Below are positions 26,579-35,595 of a stretch of DNA of 64,000 nucleotides, piece after piece. Below the pieces are notes generated by a model. That model worked only from the letters and a program-made list of their open reading frames with translations, searched no databases and had not been told where the DNA came from. The DNA comes from Rhizobium sp. 007 (GTDB taxonomy: Bacteria > Pseudomonadota > Alphaproteobacteria > Rhizobiales > Rhizobiaceae). Made by a program: the position numbers and the translations under genes. Location: positions 3,554,501 to 3,618,500 of the forward strand of contig NZ_CP064187.1 in NCBI RefSeq assembly GCF_015353075.1, given 5' to 3'. Position 1 is the first letter of the stretch; every line of letters starts with the position of its first letter.

Positions 26579-27852
26579 GGCGCAACCTTCGACTGTGCAT
26601 CGCGTTTCTGGAAGAGATCGTGGAAGACCGGGAATATTTCGTTGCGCCGGCACACCTTGCGCATGGACAGGGGCACCTGTTCGGCACGGATCCCTTCGTA
26701 AAGCGTCCAGAGCGGTGAACGGGACACGGAGGAATCGCTGTCTTCCTCGCCGACCTCGATATAGGCGAAATACTGGCAAAGCGGCAAAATCTCATGACGC
26801 AGCAGTTGCCCTGTCATGGTGCCGTCCGAATAGGAGTTGTCACCATCGGAAGCCTGGGCGGCATAGATGTTCCACTCTGCCGGATCGAAACGCGCCGCGA
26901 CAATCGTGCGCATCGCCGCAAGTGCGCTTGATACCAGCGTCCCGCCCGTCGCCGGACCATAGAAGAAGGTTTCCTCGTCGACTTCTTCGGCTTTGTCCGT
27001 ATGGCGGATGAAGACGATCTCGACCTTCTTGTAGCGCTGCGACAGGAAAAGGTAGAGCAGCAGGTAGAACCGCTTCGCAAGATCCTTCATATGCTCCGAC
27101 ATAGAGCCGGAGACGTCCATCAGGCAGAACATGACGGCCTTCGCCACTGGTTTCGGCTCGCTTTCGAAGCGGCGATAACGCACATCGAGCGGATCGATAT
27201 AAGGAATGCGCCGGCTTTTTTCCGTCAACGCTTTGAGTTTAGCCTCAAGAGCCAGGCGCTTCTCGTCGTCTTCGCATTCCCCGATCTCGCGCCGAAGTGC
27301 CTCCATCTCCTGGATGCGCGGGCGGCGAAGCGCGATCCGTCGCATCATCGCCATCCGCGTCGTGCGGCCGACAGCAATGTTGGACGGTGAACCGGATACC
27401 GAATAACCGGCCCGCACAGGGCTTTCTTCCTCGGTTTCCGTCAGCCGCCGCTTGGCGAGATCGGGCAGTTCGAGATCATCAAGAAAGACGTCGAGGAACT
27501 CCTCGCGCGTCAGCACGAAGCGGAAACCATCCTCGCCGTCGCCTTCACCTGCCTCCTTCGGCCTGCCACCGCTCCTGCCAGGCGGCCGCGGGATGATGTC
27601 CCCCTCAACGAAGGCTCTGTTTCCCGGCAGAATTTGATCGCTGATGCCGCCCTCGCCCCGGCGGAAACCCGGCTCTGTCAGGCCGTCAATCGGCAGGGTG
27701 ATTTCGCCACCGTCGAGCACGTCCCGAATATTACGGCTTTGCAGAGAACGTTTCACCGCCTGCTGCACGGCGCTTTTCGCGCGCCGAAGAAACCGTTGAC
27801 GATTTTCCAAGCTTTTACCGCGCGGATTCAGCCGGCGGTCGACAATGTGCAT
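26575..27852 (-). CDS. YeaH/YhbH family protein (DUF444)
   Basis: A 425-residue protein. The N-terminus MHIVDRRLNPRGKSLENRQRFLRRAK is basic, followed by a glycine-rich linker (about residues 80-110) and a von Willebrand-like domain with DVSGSM at about residue 246 as the MIDAS-type motif. The C-terminus YFAYIEVGEEDSDSSVSRSPLW is typical of the family. It is thought to act with the PrkA kinase, possibly as its adaptor or target; the details are unknown. It overlaps spoVR by 4 bases and follows prkA by 19. Confidence 0.92.
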   Translation of the reverse strand: MHIVDRRLNPRGKSLENRQRFLRRAKSAVQQAVKRSLQSRNIRDVLDGGEITLPIDGLTEPGFRRGEGGISDQILPGNRAFVEGDIIPRPPGRSGGRPKEAGEGDGEDGFRFVLTREEFLDVFLDDLELPDLAKRRLTETEEESPVRAGYSVSGSPSNIAVGRTTRMAMMRRIALRRPRIQEMEALRREIGECEDDEKRLALEAKLKALTEKSRRIPYIDPLDVRYRRFESEPKPVAKAVMFCLMDVSGSMSEHMKDLAKRFYLLLYLFLSQRYKKVEIVFIRHTDKAEEVDEETFFYGPATGGTLVSSALAAMRTIVAARFDPAEWNIYAAQASDGDNSYSDGTMTGQLLRHEILPLCQYFAYIEVGEEDSDSSVSRSPLWTLYEGIRAEQVPLSMRKVCRRNEIFPVFHDLFQKRDAQSKVAP

Positions 27853-27871
27853 GATAGCTCCCGCGTGAGCG

Positions 27872-29815
27872 TTAACTTGCCTGCTTAACGCGCATGTACC
27901 ATTCCACTAGGCGCCGAACCTGTCTTTCGGTGTAGCCGCGCGTGGTCATGCGCGAAACGAATTCACTGTGTTTCTTTTCGGCTTCGCCGTCCTTCTTCGT
28001 GCCGAACGAAATAACTGGCAGCAGGTCCTCGACTTGCGAGAACATGCGTTTCTCGATCACCTCCCTGATCTTTTCATAGCTCGTCCAGGACGGGTTTTTC
28101 CCGCTGTTGTTTGCCCGCGACCTCAAGCAGAACTTGACGATTTCGTTGCGGAAGTCCTTCGGGTTGGCGATACCCGCCGGCTTTTCAATCTTCGTCAGCT
28201 CCTGATTGAGCAGTTCCCGGTCGAGAAGCTGGCCGGTATCCGGATCCTTGAAGTCCACATCCTCGATCCAGGCATCGGCATAGTCCACGTAGCGATCGAA
28301 AAGATTCTGTCCGTAATCGGCATAGGATTCCAGATAGGCTTTCTGAATCTCGTTGCCGATGAACTCCGCATAGCGCGGCGCGAGTTCGGCCTTGATGAAC
28401 TCCATGTAGCGTTTCTCGGTCTCGTCAGGAAACTGCTCGCGGCGGATCGCCTGTTCCAGAACGTACATCAGATGAACCGGATCGGCCCCCACTTCGCTCG
28501 TGTGATGATTAAAGGTCGAAGCGAGCACTTTGAAGGCGAAACGTGTCGATATTCCGTCCATTCCCTCGTCAACGCCGCCCGCATCCCGATATTCCTGGAC
28601 ACTACGGGCGCGCGGATCGGTCTCCTTGAGGCTTTCGCCGTCATAGGTGCGCATCTTGGAAAAATATGTCGAGTTTTCATGCTTTCGCAAGCGCGAAAGC
28701 ACCGAAAAGCGCGCCAGCATTTTAAGCGTCCCCGGTGCACAAGGAGCATCCGCGAGTTCCGACCCTTCGATCAGTTTCTCGTAGATCTTCTGCTCCTCGG
28801 TGACCCGGAGGCAATACGGCACCTTGATGACGCAGATGCGGTCGATGAAAGCTTCATTGTTCTTGTTCGCCTTGAAACTCTGCCATTCGGCCTCGTTGGA
28901 ATGCGCAAGAACAATGCCCGAAAAAGGAATGGCGCCGATATTTTCGGTACCAATGTAATTTCCCTCCTGCGTCGCTGTCAGCAGCGGATGCAGCATCTTG
29001 ATCGGCGCCTTGAACATCTCGACGAATTCCAGCAGGCCCTGGTTGGCGCGGTTGAGCGCGCCGGAATAGCTGTAGGCGTCCGGATCGTTCTGGGAATAGG
29101 TCTCAAGCTTGCGGATATCGACCTTGCCCGCCAGCGAAGAAATATCCTGATTGTTCTCGTCGCCCGGCTCGGTCTTGGCGATCGCGATCTGGCGCAACCG
29201 CGAAGGCTGCATTCTGACGACGCGGAATTGGGAAATATCGCCACCGAACTCGTCAAGCCGCTTCAGGCACCAAGGGCTCATTAGCCCGGTCAGCCGCCGC
29301 GTCGGAATGCCGTATTCCTCAAGGAGCAGCGACCCCATTGTGGCTGGATCAAAGAGGCTGAGCGGACTTTCAAAGACCGGACTGACCTCCTCGCCCGCCT
29401 TTAGCACAAAGATCGGATGGACTTCCATCAACTGCTTTAATCGTTCAGCTAGCGACGACTTGCCGCCGCCGACCGGACCGAGCAGATAAAGAATCTGCTT
29501 ACGCTCCTCGAGCCCCTGGGCGGCATGTGTGAAGAAGGAAACGATACGCTCGATCGTCTCCTCCATGCCGTAAAAGCCAGCGAAGGCCGGGTAGGTCCGG
29601 ATCGTCCTGTTCATGAAGACCCGGCCGAGGCGCAGATCCTTGGCGGTGTCCAATACCTCCGGTTCGCCTATCGCCGCAAGGAGACGCTCCGTCGCGTTGG
29701 CATAGGCAAGCGGCTCCTGCTTGCAGAGCGACAAGTATTCTGTGATGGACATCTCAGTTTCGCGTCGCGTTTCATAGTTACGCGTAAACGCATCGAACAC
29801 GGATTCATTCAGCAT
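27872..29815 (-). CDS. prkA: PrkA family serine protein kinase / AAA+ protein
   Basis: A 647-residue protein. An AAA+ domain with Walker A GPVGGGKSS at about residue 112 occupies the N-terminal half; the C-terminal PrkA domain (about 390-640) includes NPSWTSYEKIREVIEKRMF. The protein was described as a serine kinase in B. subtilis; AAA+ ATPase/protease-like activity has also been proposed, so the biochemical label is uncertain. ATG 29815 has GGAGG 5 bases upstream. It opens the prkA-yeaH-spoVR operon; the promoter must lie in the long intergenic region above 29815. Confidence 0.94.
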   Translation of the reverse strand: MLNESVFDAFTRNYETRRETEMSITEYLSLCKQEPLAYANATERLLAAIGEPEVLDTAKDLRLGRVFMNRTIRTYPAFAGFYGMEETIERIVSFFTHAAQGLEERKQILYLLGPVGGGKSSLAERLKQLMEVHPIFVLKAGEEVSPVFESPLSLFDPATMGSLLLEEYGIPTRRLTGLMSPWCLKRLDEFGGDISQFRVVRMQPSRLRQIAIAKTEPGDENNQDISSLAGKVDIRKLETYSQNDPDAYSYSGALNRANQGLLEFVEMFKAPIKMLHPLLTATQEGNYIGTENIGAIPFSGIVLAHSNEAEWQSFKANKNNEAFIDRICVIKVPYCLRVTEEQKIYEKLIEGSELADAPCAPGTLKMLARFSVLSRLRKHENSTYFSKMRTYDGESLKETDPRARSVQEYRDAGGVDEGMDGISTRFAFKVLASTFNHHTSEVGADPVHLMYVLEQAIRREQFPDETEKRYMEFIKAELAPRYAEFIGNEIQKAYLESYADYGQNLFDRYVDYADAWIEDVDFKDPDTGQLLDRELLNQELTKIEKPAGIANPKDFRNEIVKFCLRSRANNSGKNPSWTSYEKIREVIEKRMFSQVEDLLPVISFGTKKDGEAEKKHSEFVSRMTTRGYTERQVRRLVEWYMRVKQAS

Positions 29816-30295
29816 GGGCCCTCCATTCAAGGTTTATGCCACAGGCTCCCGAAATAGCCGTACCACCGCAATGGAAACAACATTTCGTTGAGAATCAATA
29901 TGTTTCGTGAATTGATTGGACACCTGTCGGCCGTCTATAGCAATGCACAAAAATGTGCATCCACCGGTCGTTTTGGCTCCAATCAAACTAACTATACTAT
30001 ATCCTAATTCGTAAGGCGCCAGTGCGATATCAGCACATTTGAGGACGTGACATGAAGCCGCAAAGGGCTTCTAATGCCGCTGCTGCTGATTCCCGCGCGC
30101 GGAAAATCGAAAGATTCCACGCTTGGCCAGTTGCGCTTACGATTTTGATTTTCCCACGAGCCGGCATAAACAGCGCGGGACCGCGAGCCTTACATGCTCC
30201 AGCGGACGCTTTTGCTATATTTGCCGAACCAAACATCAAACTCCTCATCCGAGCTTGGCGCCCCTTCCGACATGACGAAAGGGGCGCGCAACTTG
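29816..30295. other. Intergenic region between prkA and the DUF992 gene (480 bp)
   Basis: The part next to prkA (29840-30030) is more A/T-rich than the surroundings and contains an 18-bp palindrome (listed separately). A plus-strand frame from 30052 (85 codons, with GAGG in front) has no family look and rare-codon-like content; I do not call it. The 30240-30295 end is the 3' side of the DUF992 gene. No RNA gene was recognised. Confidence 0.6.
29943..29960. promoter_or_regulatory. 18-bp palindrome upstream of the prkA operon
   Basis: ATGCACA at 29943-29949 and TGTGCAT at 29954-29960 flank AAAA, giving a perfect 7-base inverted repeat. The site is 128-145 bases upstream of the prkA start. It has the look of a dimeric regulator operator, but no regulator family could be named. 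Confidence 0.4.
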
Positions 30296-30835
30296 TCAGG
30301 CCGGGGTGAGCGTCATCGACGCGCCGGCCGCTGCAATATTGAGACCGAGCTGGCCTGTTACGCTGAGAGGCTGGAGATGGATCGACCCCGCGGTACCACC
30401 GACCAAGACATTCGCACCGACACCGGCGCCAAGCGTGGCTTCAGCCACGGCGCCGACATAAAGGCCACCGAGCGACCCGCGATGATAGCCGGCAGTCGGC
30501 GCGAAGACGGCCCAAATGAGGCGGCTGCGCGTCGTGAAGCCGAGATCCACACCGAGTTTCCTGATATCACCGGTATAGTGATCGGAAATCTCCTGACCAA
30601 CACTCGAAGAAAAAACGCAGTCGGCCTCCTTCGCTGAACCCAGCACGTAGCCGAGGCCTCCACCGACATCGCATGTCAGAAGGCCAATCTTGACCCCACC
30701 GCGTACGTCCGGCTCCTGGTAGCCGCGTGCGTCTGGCTCTTGGTAGCGCCGGATCGTGTCTGCTGCGTTTGCAGCCGTCACGCAGGCTTGAGCCAGTGAC
30801 GCTGCGGCAACTATCATCGCAATGGACTTTTTCAT
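30296..30835 (-). CDS. DUF992 domain-containing secreted protein
   Basis: A 179-residue protein with a signal peptide (KKSIAMIVAAASLAQACVTAANA). The core GVKIGLLTCDVGGGLGYVLGSAKEADCVF with two cysteines and the C-terminal GSIHLQPLSVTGQLGLN segment match DUF992, a Rhizobiales family of unknown role, probably periplasmic. Two imperfect copies of YQEPDARG follow each other just after the signal peptide. ATG 30835 is chosen over the adjacent ATG 30838 because it gives 6 bases from AAGGAG. A near-match to an EcfG promoter lies at 30907-30931 on the same strand. Confidence 0.82.
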   Translation of the reverse strand: MKKSIAMIVAAASLAQACVTAANAADTIRRYQEPDARGYQEPDVRGGVKIGLLTCDVGGGLGYVLGSAKEADCVFSSSVGQEISDHYTGDIRKLGVDLGFTTRSRLIWAVFAPTAGYHRGSLGGLYVGAVAEATLGAGVGANVLVGGTAGSIHLQPLSVTGQLGLNIAAAGASMTLTPA

Positions 30836-31170
30836 CATGGTCTCCTTACTCAAATTATGGTGATGGCATTGGGTTCAGCCGGCGAAGAACAAACTCTGAA
30901 ACACATAACGTGCGTCATCGAAGAATGATCCAAGCTGTCTCCACCTATCTGCATGTCATGGCGCCGTGCCTTGGTTGCATGTTGCGGACAGCCAACACTG
31001 CTCACATCGCAAACGGACATTTCGAAGGCGCAGCCTAAATCGGCCCGGGTCGGCGTCCTTTTCTCCCAACAAGTGGCGGAAAAGCGACAGCGAGCAAATG
31101 GCTCCCGATATCGTCATGGGGAACTTTGAAATAGGGCTGGCGTTGAAGGCGAAACAGGGAGTGTTTCGTC
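30836..31170. other. Intergenic region between DUF992 gene and the 54-aa gene (335 bp)
   Basis: This divergent region should hold promoters for both neighbours. On the minus strand GGATC-N16-CGTT (30907-30931) is one base off the EcfG consensus. On the plus strand an exact EcfG match is at 31120-31144 (listed separately). Frames crossing it (for example 30966-31316) have no recognisable content. Confidence 0.55.
31120..31144 (+). promoter_or_regulatory. EcfG (general stress response) promoter candidate
   Basis: GGAAC at 31120-31124 and CGTT at 31141-31144 with 16 bases between match GGAAC-N16/17-CGTT exactly. The next start codon, at 31171, belongs to a 54-residue small protein. The leader would be about 20 bases long and includes GGGAG at 31158-31162. 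Confidence 0.6.
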
Positions 31171-31335
31171 ATGCGTACAAAGATGACCATTCTGGCGATT
31201 GCTTACGTCGCGATCAGTGGCCTGTTGCTCGCAATCGCTTATCAGTCGTCCGGCCCAGTCACCACAGAAAAGACCGACCGCGCTGGCGGCGCAGACGATG
31301 GCTCGGTATTCCTTAGCGAGCGCTTTGCCGGCTGA
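31171..31335 (+). CDS. Small secreted or membrane protein, 54 aa
   Basis: A 54-codon frame beginning MRTKMTILAIAYVAISGLLL with a hydrophobic segment at about residues 6-25, followed by a short acidic tail with GGADDGSVFLSERFAG at the end. It could be a single-pass membrane protein or have an uncleaved signal anchor. GGGAG lies about 8-12 bases upstream. No family is recognised. The exact EcfG promoter match right upstream supports it as a real stress-induced gene, but this is inference; conservation would settle it. Confidence 0.5.
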   Translation: MRTKMTILAIAYVAISGLLLAIAYQSSGPVTTEKTDRAGGADDGSVFLSERFAG

Positions 31336-31425
31336 ATCAGCTAAAAGCAATGTGGGCCCCGCTTTCCAGCAGTCCAACTGCGGAGTGCCAATCTTTCGTC
31401 TTGGTTTATGGTGCTGCGTGTGCAT

Positions 31426-31692
31426 TCAACCAATCAGGATCCGGTTCCGAACAGAACCTACGCCCTGAACGTCTCGCGCGACGGCCGTCGCGCGTTCGAT
31501 TTCATCGACAGTACCAACCGAGCCGGTGAGTACGATGTCGTCGCCTTCGGCCGTTACTTCGACGTCCGAAGCGTCGATGCCGCCAGCTGTCGCAAGCGCG
31601 CCAGCCACTGCCCTTTCAAGCGATGCATGAGCGACCGACACCGCTTCGATTCCAGGCTGCTTCCCGTGGAATGTAGCCTTCTTGAAAACCAT
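31426..31692 (-). CDS. BON domain-containing protein
   Basis: An 88-residue protein without a signal peptide. The core ASDVEVTAEGDDIVLTGSVG, then VDEIERATAVARDVQGVGSVRNRI is a single BON domain, which binds phospholipid or interacts with envelope proteins in other members. ATG 31692 has an excellent AAGGAGGA 7 bases upstream; the longer frame to 31734 lacks family similarity. It lies between the 54-aa gene (convergent) and a probable outer-membrane protein gene on the same strand 76 bases upstream. Confidence 0.82.
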   Translation of the reverse strand: MVFKKATFHGKQPGIEAVSVAHASLERAVAGALATAGGIDASDVEVTAEGDDIVLTGSVGTVDEIERATAVARDVQGVGSVRNRILIG

Positions 31693-31768
31693 GATCGTTC
31701 CTCCTTGTTGGATTGCGGAGAAACGCAAAGGCAACCGGCTTTGTTGCAGCCGTCGATCTCGTGATCGC

Positions 31769-32416
31769 CTACCAGCTTACCCGGTAGTTGACATTGACGC
31801 TGGCTGAACGTCCCGATGAAAGCGGATCGGTGACCGAAGCATTGAGATTGAGGTTCGGAAGAACAGTCTGGCTGACGCCGACTGAACTCGAAAAATCCTT
31901 GCCGAAATCCGTCACGCTGCTTCCTGCCGAAATTGACGTTCCAGTCCACGGATAGATCAGTTTCAGCGCCTGGGTTGCCGTCACCGACGTCTGACGTGTT
32001 TCGACGGCAGCGTAGCCGACGCTGACAGCCCGGCTTGTCTGCAGGTCGAGCGAGTCAGAGAGAATAAAACTGCGCGAGCGGCTCAGCATCAGCGAACCAC
32101 TGCCGCGCAACGTATCGATCCGGAGGCTTGCATCCTGTTGCGCTTTGCCTGCCGGGGTGACGCTCGCCTTTGTGATCTTTCCCCAAAACGTCGCCTGTTC
32201 GGAGCCGGGCTGGATGGCCTCGCCATCGGTCGACGCGAGCGCCAGGTCGGCGCCGGCGCTCGTTTCCCATTCGAAAGGAAGGCGAAACCCCATCGTCGCC
32301 TTGTAGGACTTTTCGGAAACCCGCACTGGTGCCCAGATCAAAAGATTGTCCGCCTTGGCCGGAAGGGCCCCCAGAAGGCATACGCCCGACAATAGTATTT
32401 TCTTCAACGTCGTCAT
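31769..32416 (-). CDS. Hypothetical outer-membrane or periplasmic beta-rich protein
   Basis: A 215-residue protein with a signal peptide (TTLKKILLSGVCLLGALPAKA). The mature part has a strong alternating beta pattern ending NLNLNASVTDPLSSGRSASVNVNYRVSW; a final aromatic residue after YRVS fits the beta-signal of outer-membrane proteins. No named domain was recognised. ATG 32416 is preferred because GGA is about 5 bases before it; a GTG at 32431 is an alternative. It may be cotranscribed with the BON gene. Confidence 0.6.
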   Translation of the reverse strand: MTTLKKILLSGVCLLGALPAKADNLLIWAPVRVSEKSYKATMGFRLPFEWETSAGADLALASTDGEAIQPGSEQATFWGKITKASVTPAGKAQQDASLRIDTLRGSGSLMLSRSRSFILSDSLDLQTSRAVSVGYAAVETRQTSVTATQALKLIYPWTGTSISAGSSVTDFGKDFSSSVGVSQTVLPNLNLNASVTDPLSSGRSASVNVNYRVSW

Positions 32417-32700
32417 CAAATCCAATCGCACTCAGCGCGCACCGCGCAAAAACCCGCTGATGCGCTTCCACGCATCCTTTCAACTCCTCCCAATTTGTGA
32501 ACTGGCCCGGCATCTGATGCCGTTTGCCATGCAGCGCGACATCAGTCGTCGGCGACTGCAGAACAACTGCGGAGTTAAAATCCCGCAGGAATTGTTATAA
32601 GGATCACATCCCAAGCTCATCGTGTAAACCACTCAACGGTAGAAAAGTGCTGCACTGCACACTTGCCGCCCATTTCAAAGCCTTGTAGAGCCAGAGGCTA

Positions 32701-33921
32701 ATGGGAAATCTTCGGCAAAAAACCCGCATGACGACCGGCACAAACGCGCCGCGGCGCCTCAGCATCTTTGGTTCAACGGGCTCGATCGGACAAAATACGC
32801 TCGATGTCATCCAGCAGCTGGGCGGCCGTGAGAGCTATGAAATTTCCGTGGTGACCGGAAATGAAAATATTGAGCTTCTTGCGCAGCAGGCAAGATCGAC
32901 CGGCGCCCGGCTCGCAGTCACCGCAAGCGACAGCAAATACAGATCGCTGAAGGCCGAGCTCTCGGGCAGCGGTATCGCGGTCGCAGCCGGTGCTCAAGGA
33001 CTGGCGGAAGCCGCCGACATCGAAGCGGACTGGGTCATGGCCGCCATCGTCGGCACGGCGGGGCTGGTGCCGACACTGGCGGCAGCGCGCAAGGGTGCGG
33101 CGATCGCGCTGGCAAACAAGGAGTGCCTTGTTTCAGCAGGCGATCTCTTTGTCGAAGCGGTGCTGAAGGGCGGCGGGCTGTTGATCCCCGTCGATAGCGA
33201 GCATAGCGCCATCTTCCAGTCGCTTGACGAAAATCAGCGGCACGCCGTCGAACGGATCATCCTGACGGCATCAGGCGGCCCATTCCGCACCTGGTCGCGC
33301 GCCGAGATGGCGAATGTGACTGCGGCAACCGCACGCGCCCATCCGAATTGGTCGATGGGCTTGAAAATCTCCATCGGCAGTGCCTCGATGTTCAACAAGG
33401 CACTGGAGATGATCGAGGCTAAGCACCTCTTCAGCGTCCGCCCGGACCAGATCGAGGTGGTCGTGCATCCGCAATCTATCGTCCATTCCATGGTCGGTTA
33501 TACCGATGGATCCATCATCGCCCAACTCGGCAGCCCGGATATGCGAACGGCGATCGGCTATGCGTTGGAGTATCCGCGCCGGCCGAAGCTGAATGTCGAG
33601 CGCCTGGATTTCGCAAAGCTCTCTCGTCTGGACTTCGAAGCGCCGGACGAAATGCGTTTCCCCGCTCTCAGACTTGCGCGCACGGCATTGGAGCGAGGCG
33701 GCTTGCAGGGGGCGATCATGAATGCTGCTGAGGAGGTGGCCTTTCATGCCTTCGTCGACGAACGGATCGGCTTCCTGCAAATGGCCGATATTGTCGAAGC
33801 CGTTATGGACAGGATGGCCGGCACGGACGGCGCGCACACGATGGATGACGTTTTTGCGGCCGACGCTGAAGCCCGCAGGCTTGCTGCCGAACTGGTTGCG
33901 CTCAACGAAAAAGCCGCCTGA
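32701..33921 (+). CDS. dxr: 1-deoxy-D-xylulose 5-phosphate reductoisomerase
   Basis: A 406-residue cytosolic enzyme, the second step of the MEP isoprenoid pathway: it converts DXP to 2-C-methyl-D-erythritol 4-phosphate with NADPH. The NADPH motif GSTGSIGQNT is at residues 24-33; ALANKECLVSAG, IPVDSEHSAIFQ (metal-binding Asp and Glu) and LTASGGPFRTWS are all family hallmarks. The first ATG (32701) has GAGG close upstream; ATG 32728 (MTTGTNAPRRLSIFG) gives the more usual family N-terminus and is equally possible. It stands alone next to hemA, as in other Rhizobiaceae. Confidence 0.95.
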   Translation: MGNLRQKTRMTTGTNAPRRLSIFGSTGSIGQNTLDVIQQLGGRESYEISVVTGNENIELLAQQARSTGARLAVTASDSKYRSLKAELSGSGIAVAAGAQGLAEAADIEADWVMAAIVGTAGLVPTLAAARKGAAIALANKECLVSAGDLFVEAVLKGGGLLIPVDSEHSAIFQSLDENQRHAVERIILTASGGPFRTWSRAEMANVTAATARAHPNWSMGLKISIGSASMFNKALEMIEAKHLFSVRPDQIEVVVHPQSIVHSMVGYTDGSIIAQLGSPDMRTAIGYALEYPRRPKLNVERLDFAKLSRLDFEAPDEMRFPALRLARTALERGGLQGAIMNAAEEVAFHAFVDERIGFLQMADIVEAVMDRMAGTDGAHTMDDVFAADAEARRLAAELVALNEKAA

Positions 33922-34212
33922 CGGCAGGCCGCCGATTGGCGGTCCTTTCTTCCCGACCAGCGCGACCGCAGGTGCACAATCGCAACGACGAGCGCAGCGA
34001 CTGCAATGGCACCATGTCGGAAGCGCTGCTGGCCGAATTCGAAACGGCTGTCAATTACGTATGCCGATAGCGGTCATCCGCTATCCGTAACGCCGGAGGC
34101 AGCAAGGTCAGCAAAGGCGAAACGGAGCGGCCCGTTGCGGTCGGCGTTCCTATCCCACGGCCGGACGGCGACCTCGCGTTGTTCTTCCCGATGACCACGA
34201 AGCCAATCGACT
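33922..34212. other. Intergenic region between dxr and hemA (291 bp)
   Basis: The two genes are convergent. A GC-rich stem at about 33927-33942 (GCCGCC-GATT-GGCGGT) followed by CCTTTCTT may terminate dxr. A second perfect stem, GATAGCGG at 34066-34073 with CCGCTATC at 34078-34085 and a 4-base loop, lies nearer hemA and could act for either strand, but no T run follows. A 32-codon frame starting GTG at 33972 is not called. Confidence 0.5.
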
Positions 34213-35427
34213 TTACGCGACCTGCCTTGCGAGCGCGCAGCGCGACCAGAGGGAATGGAGTGCTGCGACCAGCTGTTCGATGTCGGCATCGGAATGCAGC
34301 GGCGTCGGGGTGATGCGCAGCCGTTCAGTTTTCTTCGGCACCGTCGGATAGTTGATCGGCTGGACATAGACGCCGAAATTGTCGAGCAGCAGATCCGAGA
34401 TCCATTTGCACTTCGCCGCATCGCCGACCAAGACCGGCACGATGTGGCTCGGGTTCGGCATATGCGGGATGCCGCGCTGGTCAAGCAGTGATCTCAGTTT
34501 GCGCACCCGGTCCTGATGGCGGGCGCGCTCGAACTGGCTGACTTTCAGGTGCTGGATCGAGGCCACCGCACCGGCAGCAAGTGCCGGCGGCAGCGCCGTC
34601 GTGAAGATGAAGCCGGAGGCAAACGAACGGATGAAATCGCACAGCGCCGTTGAGGCGGCGATATAGCCGCCCATGACGCCGAAGGCCTTGCCGAGCGTGC
34701 CTTCGATGATGGTCAGCCGGTCCATCAGGCCCTCGCGCTCGGCAATGCCGCCGCCGCGCGGACCATACATGCCGACGGCATGCACTTCGTCGAGATAGGT
34801 CATCGCGCCATATTTGTCGGCGAGATCGCAGATCTCCTTGATCGGCGCGATATCGCCATCCATCGAATAGACGGATTCGAAGGCGATCAGCTTCGGCGCC
34901 TTCGGATCGGCGGCTGCAAGCTTGGCTTCGAGATCGGCGACGTCGTTGTGCTTCCAGATCACCTTGCCGCATTTCGCATGGCGGATGCCTTCGATCATCG
35001 AGGCATGGTTCAGCGCGTCGGAGAAGATGATCAACCCGGGGATCCTGGCGCCGAGCGTGCCGAGCGACGCCCAGTTGGAGACATAGCCGGAGGTGAAGAT
35101 CAGCGCTGCTTCCTTGCCGTGCAGGTCGGCCAGCTCGCGCTCGAGCAGCACGTGGTAGTGGTTGGTGCCAGAGATATTCCGGGTGCCTCCCGCACCCGCG
35201 CCACAGTGGTCGATGGCGTTCTTCATCGCCTCGATCACCTTCGGGTTCTGGCCCATGCCGAGATAGTCGTTGGAGCACCAGACGGTGACGTCCTTCTGAC
35301 CGTCCGCCGTGTGGCGCGTGGCGCGTGGAAAGCTGCCGCGATGACGCTCGAGATCGGCGAAAACCCGATAGCGACCTTCCTTGTGAAGCCCGTCCAGCTC
35401 GCTCCTAAAAAATCCTTCGAAATCCAT
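34213..35427 (-). CDS. hemA: 5-aminolevulinate synthase
   Basis: A 404-residue PLP enzyme of the alpha-oxoamine synthase family. It makes 5-aminolevulinate from glycine and succinyl-CoA, the first haem step in alphaproteobacteria (Shemin pathway). [29 protein letters not shown], and the PLP-lysine segment [13 protein letters not shown] are typical. The C-terminus [12 protein letters not shown] is conserved in HemA. ATG 35427 gives [21 protein letters not shown], the usual N-terminus; GGAG lies about 11 bases upstream. An 18-bp palindrome at 35489-35506 may be an operator. Confidence 0.97.
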   Translation of the reverse strand: MDFEGFFRSELDGLHKEGRYRVFADLERHRGSFPRATRHTADGQKDVTVWCSNDYLGMGQNPKVIEAMKNAIDHCGAGAGGTRNISGTNHYHVLLERELADLHGKEAALIFTSGYVSNWASLGTLGARIPGLIIFSDALNHASMIEGIRHAKCGKVIWKHNDVADLEAKLAAADPKAPKLIAFESVYSMDGDIAPIKEICDLADKYGAMTYLDEVHAVGMYGPRGGGIAEREGLMDRLTIIEGTLGKAFGVMGGYIAASTALCDFIRSFASGFIFTTALPPALAAGAVASIQHLKVSQFERARHQDRVRKLRSLLDQRGIPHMPNPSHIVPVLVGDAAKCKWISDLLLDNFGVYVQPINYPTVPKKTERLRITPTPLHSDADIEQLVAALHSLWSRCALARQVA

Positions 35428-35488
35428 GCATGTGCTCCAGTATCGCGCGACGGTTTTGCTGAGCGGACGATCGCGCGTCAACCCTTAC

Positions 35489-35506
35489 TTGACGCTTTAG
35501 CATCAA
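35489..35506. promoter_or_regulatory. Palindrome upstream of hemA, candidate operator
   Basis: TTGACGCTTTAGCATCAA has 8-base arms with one mismatch around a TT centre. It lies 62 bases above the hemA start codon. The half-sites resemble FNR/FixK ends (TTGA, TCAA), but the spacing is 18 bases rather than 14, so it is not a standard FixK box. It could overlap the hemA promoter. Confidence 0.4.
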
Positions 35507-35595
35507 CTGCGGCAAATGGCCCATATTTTTGAATGATTCCAGATAAAAAATTGCGCGAACCTCGCTGATCCGGAGCGCGTTCTTGCACAATTGAT

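Noticed and set aside
30052..30309. 85-codon plus-strand frame with GAGG upstream
   Set aside because: No recognisable domain, residue content typical of a chance frame in GC-rich DNA, and it overlaps the end of the DUF992 gene on the other strand.
33972..34070. 32-codon frame from GTG between dxr and hemA
   Set aside because: Too short and without a ribosome-binding site or similarity; could be a remnant but there is no evidence.
35489..35506. Classical FNR/FixK box before hemA
   Set aside because: The half-sites are too far apart (18 instead of 14 bases), so it is reported only as an unassigned palindrome.
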